A stretch of 64,000 bases of DNA from Sphingobacterium paucimobilis HER1398 (GTDB lineage Bacteria > Bacteroidota > Bacteroidia > Sphingobacteriales > Sphingobacteriaceae), in the NCBI RefSeq assembly GCF_000416985.1, contig NZ_ATDL01000004.1:434001-498000 (forward strand), written 5' to 3'. This document shows, piece after piece, positions 27,641-36,793 of the stretch. Position 1 is the first letter of the stretch; every line of letters starts with the position of its first letter. The notes under the pieces are model-generated. The model was not told the origin of the DNA. It saw only the letters and a list, made by a program, of their open reading frames with translations, and searched no databases. The position numbers were made by a program, and so were the translations under genes.

Positions 27641-27810
27641 GGGGCTACGGTGTCATTGGCTCGGTTGCTAAATTAATAAAAATCTGTCGATTTACTATTC
27701 AAATAAGTCACGGTAACGATTTTTCGATTTTTTTTAAAAAAATAATATTTCTATGTGTGTTGACGGCTGGAGATACCCTCTTTAATATTATAGACGTAAC
27801 CTAAATTATA

Positions 27811-28950
27811 ATGACACCTGAAGAATACATAGATCTGTATCAAAAATATATCGCTGGAGAATCTACCGAGGATGAAAGGAACGCGCTCTTTGCCTATAAA
27901 GATAGCTTTCAGATGCAAGATTCTACCTCGTTGGCGGATCAAAAGAAACTAAGGGGAAAGATTTATAAAAATATCCTTCATACGCTGTCCAGTACACGGA
28001 CAGTAACACGGATACCTTGGTGGGGTAGATATGCGGCCACTGTAGCTTTAATACTATCAATAGGAATATACTTCTACGTACGTGATACAGACAAAGGACA
28101 ACCTGTAGCTGTCTTACAAGGCAAATCCGAATCGATGACACCAGGTTTAATCGATTCGAGCACAGTGACCCTCACGTTGTCCAATGGTGCGGCGGTAGCG
28201 TTGGATGGTGCTGACAATGGACTCCTTTCTGCAAATGGGGTTACGGGGATAAAAAAACTAAATCAGAATGAGATCCAATATGATGAATCTAAAAATATTG
28301 CATTTGGGGTCCCTGCTACGAATAAGCTTTATGTCCCTAAAGGAGGGCAATATAGACTGACACTTGCGGATGGGACCAAAGTGTGGCTGAATGCCAATTC
28401 AACACTTAGCTATCCCTTAGCATTCAAAGGGTTGAATAGAACCGTAGAACTTTCTGGCGAGGCTTATTTTGAAGTAGCTAAAAATGAGAAAATGCCTTTT
28501 GTGGTCACAACGAAATCTGCAACAGTACAAGTGTTAGGAACACATTTCAATATTTCGGCTTATAGTGATGATAATGTTGAAAAGACAACGCTTATTGAAG
28601 GCCTTGTAAAAGTACTTCGTAATGATAAAGAGCTGATACTAAGTCCAGGCGAACAGAGTGTCGTACGTCATGGGCAATCTGATATTCTCCTCAAAAAGGT
28701 AGACATTCGTCAGGCTTTAGCCTGGAAAGATGGTCTTTTTGTTTTCAAGGATAATACATTGGACGAGGTTATGAAGCAGATAGCACGATGGTATGATATG
28801 GAGGTGGAATATAGGGGAACCCCAAAAGAGAATCTGATCGGCGGACTTTATTCAAAATCAAAGGGGCTTGATGAATTGCTAAAAGGTCTTGAACTGACCG
28901 GCGTCTATAAATTTAAGATAGAGGGAAGGAGGATAATTGTTATGGACTAA
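27811..28950 (+). CDS. FecR-family anti-sigma factor
   Basis: 379 residues. The short cytoplasmic N-terminal domain (about 1-68) binds sigma, one span follows (about 73-90, GRYAATVALILSIGIYFYV), and then a periplasmic FecR domain with LYVPKGGQYRLTLADGTKVWLNANSTL and ELSGEAYFEVAKN, plus a C-terminal domain (LDEVMKQIARWYDMEVEY). It would transmit the state of the SusC STN domain to the divergently encoded ECF sigma factor. It is followed by susC after 124 bp. Confidence 0.93.
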   Translation: MTPEEYIDLYQKYIAGESTEDERNALFAYKDSFQMQDSTSLADQKKLRGKIYKNILHTLSSTRTVTRIPWWGRYAATVALILSIGIYFYVRDTDKGQPVAVLQGKSESMTPGLIDSSTVTLTLSNGAAVALDGADNGLLSANGVTGIKKLNQNEIQYDESKNIAFGVPATNKLYVPKGGQYRLTLADGTKVWLNANSTLSYPLAFKGLNRTVELSGEAYFEVAKNEKMPFVVTTKSATVQVLGTHFNISAYSDDNVEKTTLIEGLVKVLRNDKELILSPGEQSVVRHGQSDILLKKVDIRQALAWKDGLFVFKDNTLDEVMKQIARWYDMEVEYRGTPKENLIGGLYSKSKGLDELLKGLELTGVYKFKIEGRRIIVMD

Positions 28951-28980
28951 GTATGGACATAATAGTTTCCTGAAAAGAAG

Positions 28981-29009
28981 TCCCGAAAACGTTTGCACCG
29001 TCTTCGGGA
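28981..29009. other. Hairpin between fecR and susC
   Basis: TCCCGAA (28981-28987) pairs with TTCGGGA (29003-29009), with a 3-bp inner helix after one mismatch. It is followed by AATAAAAATC rather than a T-run. Possible attenuator or mRNA processing site between the regulator and the transporter genes. Confidence 0.4.
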
Positions 29010-29074
29010 ATAAAAATCAGGACTAATTAAAGATCATCTTGTATAATCAGTTATAAATTAAACCTAACATTCAA

Positions 29075-32000
29075 ATGTATAAAAAAAGTACTGCATTTCG
29101 CTGCAGGAGGTATACACATTTTCATATTAAAATATTTCGTTTTATGAGATTACTGACCATTATGGTGATGGCGGCTGTTATGCATGTTAATGCAGGCATT
29201 ATGGCTCAAGGTATTGATCTTCAATACAAAAATGTGAGCTTAGAAGAAGCCTTCATCCAATTGCAAAAGCGTAGTGGCTATGACTTTCTTTATAGTGCAC
29301 AATTGCTTAAAAAGGCAAACCCAGTCACTATCGCTGTCAAGAATGCCAGCATCACTGATATAATGGACCAGTTGATGGCCAACCAGCCCTTGACATACGT
29401 CATTAATCGAAAAACGATATCGATCAAGTCGAAGCCTCAGCAGTCTACCATAGCTATAACCGGTAAAGTGACTGATGAGAAAAACGAGCCGTTGACTGGA
29501 GTCACTGTTCAGATAAAGGGGAAATCAAACAGTGTGGTTACCAATAGTCGAGGGCTTTATGAGGTTAAAGTGGAAGGACAGAATGCCGTTCTGGTCTTTA
29601 GTTATTTGGGCTATACATTGCAAGAGAAACCTGTGGGAGCCAATAAAATAATCAACGTACAGCTTGTTCAGGAGCCTTCTAAGCTCAACGAGGTGGTGGT
29701 CATCGGTTATGGCGAACAAAGCCGCCGCGATCTGACAGGGGCAGTAGGCGAAGTGCCTCCTGAAGCTATGTTGCAAGCTCCTGTAATCTCTTTTACAGAA
29801 GCACTGGCAGGGCGAGTTGCCGGTGTCTCTGTATCAGCTATTGATGGGCAACCGGGAGGAGATCCTAATATTGTCATTAGGGGAACCAACTCCATAACAC
29901 AAAGTAATGCTCCACTGTATGTTATCGATGGCTTTCCAATTGAAGATTTCAATGCGGCATCCCTTAACATGGAAGATATCAAAACCTTCAACGTGTTGAA
30001 AGATGCGTCGGCAACAGCCATTTATGGATCAAGAGGTGCCAACGGTGTTATTGTTATAGAGACAAAGAAAGGCTTGGAAGGGAAACCTGTCATTGAGTTT
30101 GGTACTTCAATAGGTATGGCAAATGTGACTAAGAAAATGGAAATGATGGATTCCTATGACTTTGTTAAATATCAGTTGGACCTTAATCCCACTGCAGCGG
30201 CAAGTTCCTATTTAAGGGAGAAAACACTAGAAAACTATCGTAGTATCAAAGGCGTCGACTGGCAAGATCAGATTTTTAAGAGGTCTCTTATCCAAAGTTA
30301 TAGCCTTGCTGTCCGAGGAGGAAACAAGGATACAAAATACGCAATCTCGGGATCTGTTTTTAAGCAACCAGGTGTAGTCCTGAGCACAGGTGCCGATAGA
30401 TACCAATTACGCGTTAATATCGATCAGAATTTAAGTAAGAAGATACAGCTTACACTAAACAGTAACCTGGCTTATAACCGTAATTATGGTTCGCTAATAG
30501 CAGCAGGCGATGGAGGTACTACCTCTTCCTTTCTTCTCTTCCGTACCTGGGGCTTCAGACCCATAACAGGCAACGGGCTAAATCTGTTAGATGAGGTGAG
30601 CGATCCTGAAAATATTTCAGGGGCGGATGTCCGTCTTAATCCATACATAACAAGTAAGAATGATTATACGCGCCGTAATACACCTTCAGTGATTACTAAT
30701 CTAGGCTTAAAGTATAACCTCATGCGTGGGTTACAATTGAAAGCAATGGGAACCGTAAAATATACCCAGGAGAAGCAACATATTTTCTTTAATTCGATGA
30801 CAACACAGGGATCTCCTTTGAATCCAAATAACAGTTATGGAGTCAATGGTTCTGTTCGTAATTCAGACTCTTTTACATGGGATGGGCAGATAACGTTAAA
30901 TTATAACCGTAATCTAAGTGGGGGACATAAGTTAGGATTTATGGGAGGAGGCTCTTTGCAGCAACGTATGTTTGAGCAGTATGGCTATACTGGTTTTAAT
31001 CTTTTGTATGAACAATTGGTTATGTCAGGATTGGATACAGGCGATTTGAACAATGCATTAGCATTACAGACTGATCATAGTTTAGCATCCTTTTTTGGCC
31101 GTTTCAACTACGGTTACAAATCAAAATATCTTGCCACTGTAACCTTCCGCGCGGATGGCTCTTCGAAGTTTCCCAACCATAGGTGGGGATATTTTCCATC
31201 GGCAGCACTCGCATGGAATATACATGAAGAAGACTTTTTAAAGGATGTGGATGCGATTACTTCTTTCAAATTGAGAGGAAGCTATGGAGCCACAGGTAAT
31301 AACAGAGTAGATGATTTTGCTGCCTATTCTCAGATGTCTGTTGCCGTGCCACGCGAAAATCCTTCTTATTCCTTTAATAATGGTGCACCTGGTCGGGGAT
31401 TAGTGTCCACAGTATTAGGTAATAACTTTTTGAAATGGGAAACAACATGGCAGACAGATATTGGGTTTGATATTTCGGCTTTTAATGACCGAGTAGGTTT
31501 AACGGTAGATTATTACAAAAAAGATACCCGCGATCTGTTATTGCAAGCAGAGGCTCCCAGAACTATGGGATTCCCGTCCATTATGAAAAACGTAGGTCGG
31601 GTGCAAAATAGTGGTATTGAAGTCACGCTTAATACGATCAATATAAAAAAGAAAGACTTCGATTGGAATACCAGCTTTAATATCACATTCAATAAAAATA
31701 AAGTTGTTGAATTAGTCGATGGGACCAAAAACATGTTTACCAATGTTAGTTTTTTTGCAGACTACAATGCGACCAACCTATACGTAGCTACCATTGGTAA
31801 ACCGATCGGCTTATTTTATGGGTATGTATTCGATGGGGTATACCAATACAGTGATTTCGAAAATACAGCACCCGGCGTATATGTGTTAAAGGCAGATGTG
31901 CCGAGTAACGCATCACAGGCGGACCGGATCAATATTCAACCAGGGGACATTAAATATAGAGACCTAAATGGCGATGGGGTTGTCAATGACAACGACGTAA

Positions 32001-32524
32001 CAATTATTGGTAATGGTACCCCTATACATGTGGGCGGTATCAACAATAGTTTTAGGTACAAGAACATTGATCTTAGTTTTTTGATGCAATGGTCTTATGG
32101 TGGCGATGTGTATAACGCAAATAGACTTTTGTTTGATGGCAACGCGATTGGCGGGAAGGATTTGAACCAGTATGCGAGTTATAGCCAACGATGGACTCCA
32201 GAAAACAACTCCAATACCTATTATCGGGCAGGAGGTCAGGGACCGGGAGGCCGGTACTCGTCGCGCGTCATCGAAGATGGCTCCTATATCCGTCTTAAAA
32301 CAGTTTCATTGGGGTATAATCTGTCCAAAAATCTGACCGATAAGTTAGGAATAAGCAGTTTACGTCTTAATGTTTCTGCCCAGAATCTACTGACGTGGAC
32401 CAAATATTCCGGGATGGATCCAGAGGTTTCAACAAGAGGGAAGAATCCGCTTACACCAGGCTTTGATTATTCAGCTTATCCAATAGCAAGAACCATTGTT
32501 TTTGGATTGAATCTTAATCTTTAA
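29075..32524 (+). CDS. SusC/RagA-family TonB-dependent outer-membrane transporter with STN domain
   Basis: 1149 residues. In order: a long-n-region signal peptide (about 1-45), an STN secretin/TonB domain (about 49-115), a carboxypeptidase-like regulatory domain (about 128-200), a TonB-dependent plug with VVVIGYGEQ, LKDASATAIYGSRGANGVI and the SusC signature, and then the beta barrel to the C terminus. The STN domain is the feature that lets a SusC transporter signal to FecR and ECF sigma. It imports large glycan fragments delivered by SusD. The susD gene follows within a few bases. Confidence 0.95.
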   Translation: MYKKSTAFRCRRYTHFHIKIFRFMRLLTIMVMAAVMHVNAGIMAQGIDLQYKNVSLEEAFIQLQKRSGYDFLYSAQLLKKANPVTIAVKNASITDIMDQLMANQPLTYVINRKTISIKSKPQQSTIAITGKVTDEKNEPLTGVTVQIKGKSNSVVTNSRGLYEVKVEGQNAVLVFSYLGYTLQEKPVGANKIINVQLVQEPSKLNEVVVIGYGEQSRRDLTGAVGEVPPEAMLQAPVISFTEALAGRVAGVSVSAIDGQPGGDPNIVIRGTNSITQSNAPLYVIDGFPIEDFNAASLNMEDIKTFNVLKDASATAIYGSRGANGVIVIETKKGLEGKPVIEFGTSIGMANVTKKMEMMDSYDFVKYQLDLNPTAAASSYLREKTLENYRSIKGVDWQDQIFKRSLIQSYSLAVRGGNKDTKYAISGSVFKQPGVVLSTGADRYQLRVNIDQNLSKKIQLTLNSNLAYNRNYGSLIAAGDGGTTSSFLLFRTWGFRPITGNGLNLLDEVSDPENISGADVRLNPYITSKNDYTRRNTPSVITNLGLKYNLMRGLQLKAMGTVKYTQEKQHIFFNSMTTQGSPLNPNNSYGVNGSVRNSDSFTWDGQITLNYNRNLSGGHKLGFMGGGSLQQRMFEQYGYTGFNLLYEQLVMSGLDTGDLNNALALQTDHSLASFFGRFNYGYKSKYLATVTFRADGSSKFPNHRWGYFPSAALAWNIHEEDFLKDVDAITSFKLRGSYGATGNNRVDDFAAYSQMSVAVPRENPSYSFNNGAPGRGLVSTVLGNNFLKWETTWQTDIGFDISAFNDRVGLTVDYYKKDTRDLLLQAEAPRTMGFPSIMKNVGRVQNSGIEVTLNTINIKKKDFDWNTSFNITFNKNKVVELVDGTKNMFTNVSFFADYNATNLYVATIGKPIGLFYGYVFDGVYQYSDFENTAPGVYVLKADVPSNASQADRINIQPGDIKYRDLNGDGVVNDNDVTIIGNGTPIHVGGINNSFRYKNIDLSFLMQWSYGGDVYNANRLLFDGNAIGGKDLNQYASYSQRWTPENNSNTYYRAGGQGPGGRYSSRVIEDGSYIRLKTVSLGYNLSKNLTDKLGISSLRLNVSAQNLLTWTKYSGMDPEVSTRGKNPLTPGFDYSAYPIARTIVFGLNLNL

Positions 32525-32536
32525 TAGTTGCAAAAA

Positions 32537-34369
32537 ATGAGAAAAAAGATAGTATTATACAGTTTAATGTTGTTCACGACGCTGACAGGTTGCGATAAAT
32601 TCCTGAGTACCGAACCTAAGGATTTTGTAGCACCAGAGACGGCTTTCAATACAAAGGAAGCAATACAGCAAGGTCTTAACGGAGTCTATTCTGTGCTCGG
32701 GCAGGACAAGTTGTACGGCATGAATATGATTATTTACCTTGGATTAGATGCAGATGATGGCCATCAGGCCCAAGTTTCTCAATTGACACGTTCAGGGCCA
32801 CATATCTATAATTTTTCAGCTACAGATACCTACGTTTTTTATTTCTGGGAATGGCTTTATAAAGGAATTACAAGAGCAAATGTATTGTTAAAATACGTGA
32901 ACAGTAACACCGAAATTGAAGAGTCTTTTAGAAACTCCATTAGAGGAGAGGCTTTAACTTTACGCGCTTATTATTACTTCCTTTTGACAACCTACTTTGG
33001 CGATGTGCCTTTGATGACAGAACCATCAGAGGACCCCATTATGACTTCTATTGATAGGACAGATTCCAGAAAAGTATATGAGCAGATTATAGCCGATTTG
33101 ACAGCCGCTGAAAGCTTAGTCCTTGATATCCGTGATATAGGATTTGGAGGCCGTATTAGTAAATCCGCTGTACGTGCACTTGCTTCACGGGTGTGTTTGC
33201 ATTGGGCGGGTTTTCCGTTGAAAGATGAGAGCAAGTATGTCGATGCTAGGAATTGGGCATTAAAGGTAATTAATGATGCAGAAGCTGGGCATGCGCTGAA
33301 TCCATCTTATTCTGATGTATTTATCAAATTGGCAAAAGACCAATACGATATTAAGGAGAATATCTGGGAGGTCGAATTTTACGGTACTTCGGCATCAACC
33401 TTTGATGAAACTGGATATTTGGGAAGATATATTGGCCCTAACTCTGCGGTAGGATCATCTATTGGAAGATGTCAGGGCTTGATATTGACTAGTGGTGTGT
33501 TGCGGGATAAATACCCCATAGATGATGCCGAGGACTCGCGCAAGTCTTGGAACATAGCCAATTTTACTTATAATAATGATGGAACCAAAAATATGCTCAC
33601 TAGTGTAGGTTATCTAAATTGGTTCCAGCGGCATGTAGGAAAATATAGACGTGAATATTGGCCGCACCCTGAATCCAATGCTACTTCCATAAATTATCCA
33701 CTCATTCGTTACTCTGATGTGCTTCTTATGTTTGCTGAAGCTGAAAACGCAATTAATGGACCAAGTGAAGATGCGGTGGAAGCAGTTAATAAGGTTAGAC
33801 AAAGGGCACAAAGTTCAGGTGTGAAAGCGTTTCAGATTACCAATCCGGGGACAGGTTATACTTCGGCTCCCACAGTGACTTTTACAGGTGGAGGTGGAAG
33901 CGGTGTGTCAGTCAAGGCGACGGTTAATGGAGGTTCTGTGACTGGGTTTACATTTACTGCAGATCCTGTTTTAGGCTTAACGAATGGCACAGGATACACC
34001 TCTGCACCAGCGGTTTCTATACAAGGTGGTGGTGGAACAGGGGCGCAGGTGCAGGCCATATTGTATAACAAATCAGAAGCTAATGTTCCTAATACCGCAA
34101 TCGCGTCCAAAGAAACATTTTTAGCATTTATTCAGGATGAACGGTCCCGTGAGCTTTGCTTCGAGGGGCTTCGGCGCAATGATTTGCTACGTTGGGGAAT
34201 ATTCTACGAAAAGATGCATGGCGTATACAACTTGCTTTTACAGAATGCACCTACAGCTTGGTTTTTACCAAACTATGGAAATGTTGTTGATGAAAAGCAT
34301 GATATATGGCCTATTCCAAGCTCGGAGATTGCAAGAAACCCACAGTTAACTCAAAACAAACATTGGTAA
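32537..34369 (+). CDS. SusD/RagB-family glycan-binding lipoprotein with a glycine-rich repeat insert
   Basis: About 610 residues. A TTG nine bases upstream is in frame, but the ATG gives MRKKIVLYSLMLFTTLTGC, a clean lipoprotein signal (LTGC). SusD tetratricopeptide-like features include AFNTKEAIQQGLNGVYSVL, RGEALTLRAYYYFLLTTYFGDVPL, and the C-terminal ERSRELCFEGLRRNDLLRWG. Between the NKVRQRA helix and that segment sits an unusual insert (bases about 33830-34065) with two copies of GTGYTSAP...GGGG 46 residues apart. It binds glycan at the surface and caps SusC. Confidence 0.93.
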   Translation: MRKKIVLYSLMLFTTLTGCDKFLSTEPKDFVAPETAFNTKEAIQQGLNGVYSVLGQDKLYGMNMIIYLGLDADDGHQAQVSQLTRSGPHIYNFSATDTYVFYFWEWLYKGITRANVLLKYVNSNTEIEESFRNSIRGEALTLRAYYYFLLTTYFGDVPLMTEPSEDPIMTSIDRTDSRKVYEQIIADLTAAESLVLDIRDIGFGGRISKSAVRALASRVCLHWAGFPLKDESKYVDARNWALKVINDAEAGHALNPSYSDVFIKLAKDQYDIKENIWEVEFYGTSASTFDETGYLGRYIGPNSAVGSSIGRCQGLILTSGVLRDKYPIDDAEDSRKSWNIANFTYNNDGTKNMLTSVGYLNWFQRHVGKYRREYWPHPESNATSINYPLIRYSDVLLMFAEAENAINGPSEDAVEAVNKVRQRAQSSGVKAFQITNPGTGYTSAPTVTFTGGGGSGVSVKATVNGGSVTGFTFTADPVLGLTNGTGYTSAPAVSIQGGGGTGAQVQAILYNKSEANVPNTAIASKETFLAFIQDERSRELCFEGLRRNDLLRWGIFYEKMHGVYNLLLQNAPTAWFLPNYGNVVDEKHDIWPIPSSEIARNPQLTQNKHW

Positions 34370-34381
34370 AACGTAGATAAC

Positions 34382-35341
34382 ATGAATATAAATAAATATA
34401 TCTTTTTCGGATTAAGCGTGTGTCTTAGCGTGTTTTCTTCGTGTAAGAGATTAGAAATGGAGATTGAAAAACCTTCTTTTGAAGTTGAGGTTATTCAGGA
34501 TGAGTATAATGCAGGTGAACCAGTATTGTTTAAAATAGCTTCTACAGCAGATTATATTAATTTTTACTCGGGGGAGTTATTCTCTGATTATGCACATAAA
34601 GAAGGGAGAGTTGCTGAACCTGGCTGGGAAAATATAGTGTCTTTCGATAGTCAGATTACGGCAGGAAGTCAAAAAGACCAGCTTTCTGTCCTCGTATCAA
34701 GCGATTTTAATGGGGATTATAATTTTGATAATATCAAGAGTACAGCTTGGACTGACGTTACGGACTGGTTTGCATTAGCAACTGGAAATAGTATTATTTC
34801 TTCAGGAGCGCAGAGCCTATATCCCTTATCGAAGGATGGTAGGCCTCTGTATTTTGCTTTTCGCTATGTTACAAAATTTCAAAGTATCAATGGTAATGCT
34901 AGCAGGTGGGTTGTTTCCAACTTTAAAGTTCAGAACAAGAGTGTCGATGCCGGTGATTTAGAAATCATCAATACAAACAATGCCGGCTTTAGACTAGTAG
35001 ACCCCTTTGCGCTGACTCATGTACCTTCGCGGACTACCGTTTCCAAAAGCCAGATTTCTATGCAGGGTAATTTCTATGGACCGGATGATAATGGCGTGAA
35101 ACAGGTTGAAGATATCGAGACAGAACATTGGGTGGTATCCAAGCCCTTTACTTTAGGAGAACCTTTTCAATTAGGACCTGATAAACCAATATCGATCAAG
35201 AACTATGCAACGGCTCCTGTAAAAGAATACAGCTATACTTTTGAGAATCCTGGAACATATTATGTGACTTTCGTGGCATCCAACCAAAGCCAGGATAACA
35301 AGCAGGAAATTGTACGGACATTGAAAGTTGTGGTAAAATAG
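34382..35341 (+). CDS. DUF5017 surface lipoprotein of the polysaccharide locus
   Basis: 319 residues. Signal peptide II with lipobox FSSC near residue 21, then an all-beta protein. An Ig/PKD-like N-terminal part (EVEVIQDEYNAGEPVLFKI...INFYSGE) precedes the DUF5017 core, and the C-terminal NPGTYYVTFVASNQSQ strand is PKD-like. It occupies the SusE/F position, so a glycan-binding role is probable but unproved. Gap to susD is 12 bp. Confidence 0.78.
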   Translation: MNINKYIFFGLSVCLSVFSSCKRLEMEIEKPSFEVEVIQDEYNAGEPVLFKIASTADYINFYSGELFSDYAHKEGRVAEPGWENIVSFDSQITAGSQKDQLSVLVSSDFNGDYNFDNIKSTAWTDVTDWFALATGNSIISSGAQSLYPLSKDGRPLYFAFRYVTKFQSINGNASRWVVSNFKVQNKSVDAGDLEIINTNNAGFRLVDPFALTHVPSRTTVSKSQISMQGNFYGPDDNGVKQVEDIETEHWVVSKPFTLGEPFQLGPDKPISIKNYATAPVKEYSYTFENPGTYYVTFVASNQSQDNKQEIVRTLKVVVK

Positions 35342-35348
35342 ATAACAT

Positions 35349-36791
35349 ATGAAGAAACTATTATTATTTAATCTTTTGTTGGTTATAGTAACAGCAAATA
35401 TTTCTATTGGTTATTCTAAAGTCAAGCTCCCTCGCCTAGTGGGAGATGGAATGGTGTTGCAGCGTAATGTTAAGATTCCTATATGGGGATGGGCTGATTC
35501 TCTGGAGATTGTTGAAGTGAGTTTTAAGGGTAAAAAGTATAAAACCCAGGCTGATCAGAGCAAACGTTGGTCGATTCAATTGGAGTCTGCAGAAGCAGGA
35601 GGCCCTTATCAGATGACTGTAAAGGGGATTGACAGTGAGTATACTATTAGCGATATCTACATCGGTGACGTTTGGTTGTGCTCAGGACAGTCTAATATGA
35701 ATTGGAGGATGAAGCAAATCGAGCCAGCATATTCTCTGCAACCAGAAGATAACTTTACTGCGATCAGACATATAGAAGTAGGGCGTAAAGGAACTAATAC
35801 CCCTGAAGACGACATCTTATCTATAGGCTGGCGCAAAGCAACGCCCGAACAGTTGCCCGCTTATTCGGCTGTAGCTTATTTTTTCGCAAAGGAACTGCAC
35901 CAAAAGCTCAATGTTCCCATCGGTTTGATCTCAGCTAGTTGGGGAGGTGCCACAGCAGAGTCCTGGGCGAGTCAGGAGGCATTAACCGAATTTCCCCATT
36001 ATTTAGCGCGCTTTGACAGTATACAGGATCCGGAGAAAGTAAAAGTGCTTACAGCGAAGAAAGAACTCCAGGTACACCATGAACCCATTATGTTATATAA
36101 TGGAATGATAGCTCCCGTTGTCAATTATGGGATGAAGGGCGTAATCTGGTACCAAGGTGAGTCAAATGTCAGTAAAGCAGAAGAATATAAACACCTTATG
36201 CCTGCATTGGTAGAAAATTGGCGCAAAAAAATCGGACAGGGAAATATCCCCTTTTTGTTTGTCCAATTGGCCAATTATAAGGCATACAATCCAAAAATGG
36301 TAAAAAGTGAGTGGGCCGAATTGAGAGATGCACAATTGAACAATTGGAAGACTATTCCCAACTCAGGAATGGCCGTTGCTATAGATGTTGGTGAAGCTAA
36401 AGATATACATCCCAAAAACAAATGGACTGTGGGACAAAGGTTAGCATTATCAGCACAATATATCGCCTACGGCAATAAGCAAGTAGTTTACTCAGGGCCG
36501 ATTTATAAGGAGCTAAAAATTGTTGGAAATAAGGCTAGATTATCTTTTGATCATTTAGGATCAGGCCTTTCGACGCGTAATAATGAGGCTTTATCTGGAT
36601 TTTATATCGCTGGAGCCGATGGCAACTTTGTACCAGCGACTGCCGTAATTGTAAAGGATAAAGTAGAAGTCTCAAGCACAGAGGTCTCAAGTCCTGTTAG
36701 CGTAAGATATGCTTGGCAGGACAATCCGGAAACGAGTAATCTTATTAATAAGGAGGGACTACCGGCTTCACCGTTTAAAACAGATCGTTAG
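35349..36791 (+). CDS. Sialate O-acetylesterase-family (SASA) carbohydrate esterase
   Basis: 480 residues with an N-terminal signal sequence. The SGNH-type catalytic domain shows nucleophile S115 in WLCSGQSNM, the Gly block ISASWGGATAESWAS, the Asn block IWYQGESN, and the Asp-x-x-His DIHP near residue 357. Members remove acetyl groups from sialic acids or from plant cell-wall glycans. Which one applies here is open. Secreted to the periplasm or surface; translated 7 bp after the DUF5017 gene. Confidence 0.88.
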   Translation: MKKLLLFNLLLVIVTANISIGYSKVKLPRLVGDGMVLQRNVKIPIWGWADSLEIVEVSFKGKKYKTQADQSKRWSIQLESAEAGGPYQMTVKGIDSEYTISDIYIGDVWLCSGQSNMNWRMKQIEPAYSLQPEDNFTAIRHIEVGRKGTNTPEDDILSIGWRKATPEQLPAYSAVAYFFAKELHQKLNVPIGLISASWGGATAESWASQEALTEFPHYLARFDSIQDPEKVKVLTAKKELQVHHEPIMLYNGMIAPVVNYGMKGVIWYQGESNVSKAEEYKHLMPALVENWRKKIGQGNIPFLFVQLANYKAYNPKMVKSEWAELRDAQLNNWKTIPNSGMAVAIDVGEAKDIHPKNKWTVGQRLALSAQYIAYGNKQVVYSGPIYKELKIVGNKARLSFDHLGSGLSTRNNEALSGFYIAGADGNFVPATAVIVKDKVEVSSTEVSSPVSVRYAWQDNPETSNLINKEGLPASPFKTDR

Positions 36792-36793
36792 TT

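Noticed and set aside
27751..27942. 63-codon minus-strand frame upstream of fecR
   Set aside because: Mostly antisense to the fecR start, no motif, and it fills the divergent regulatory region.
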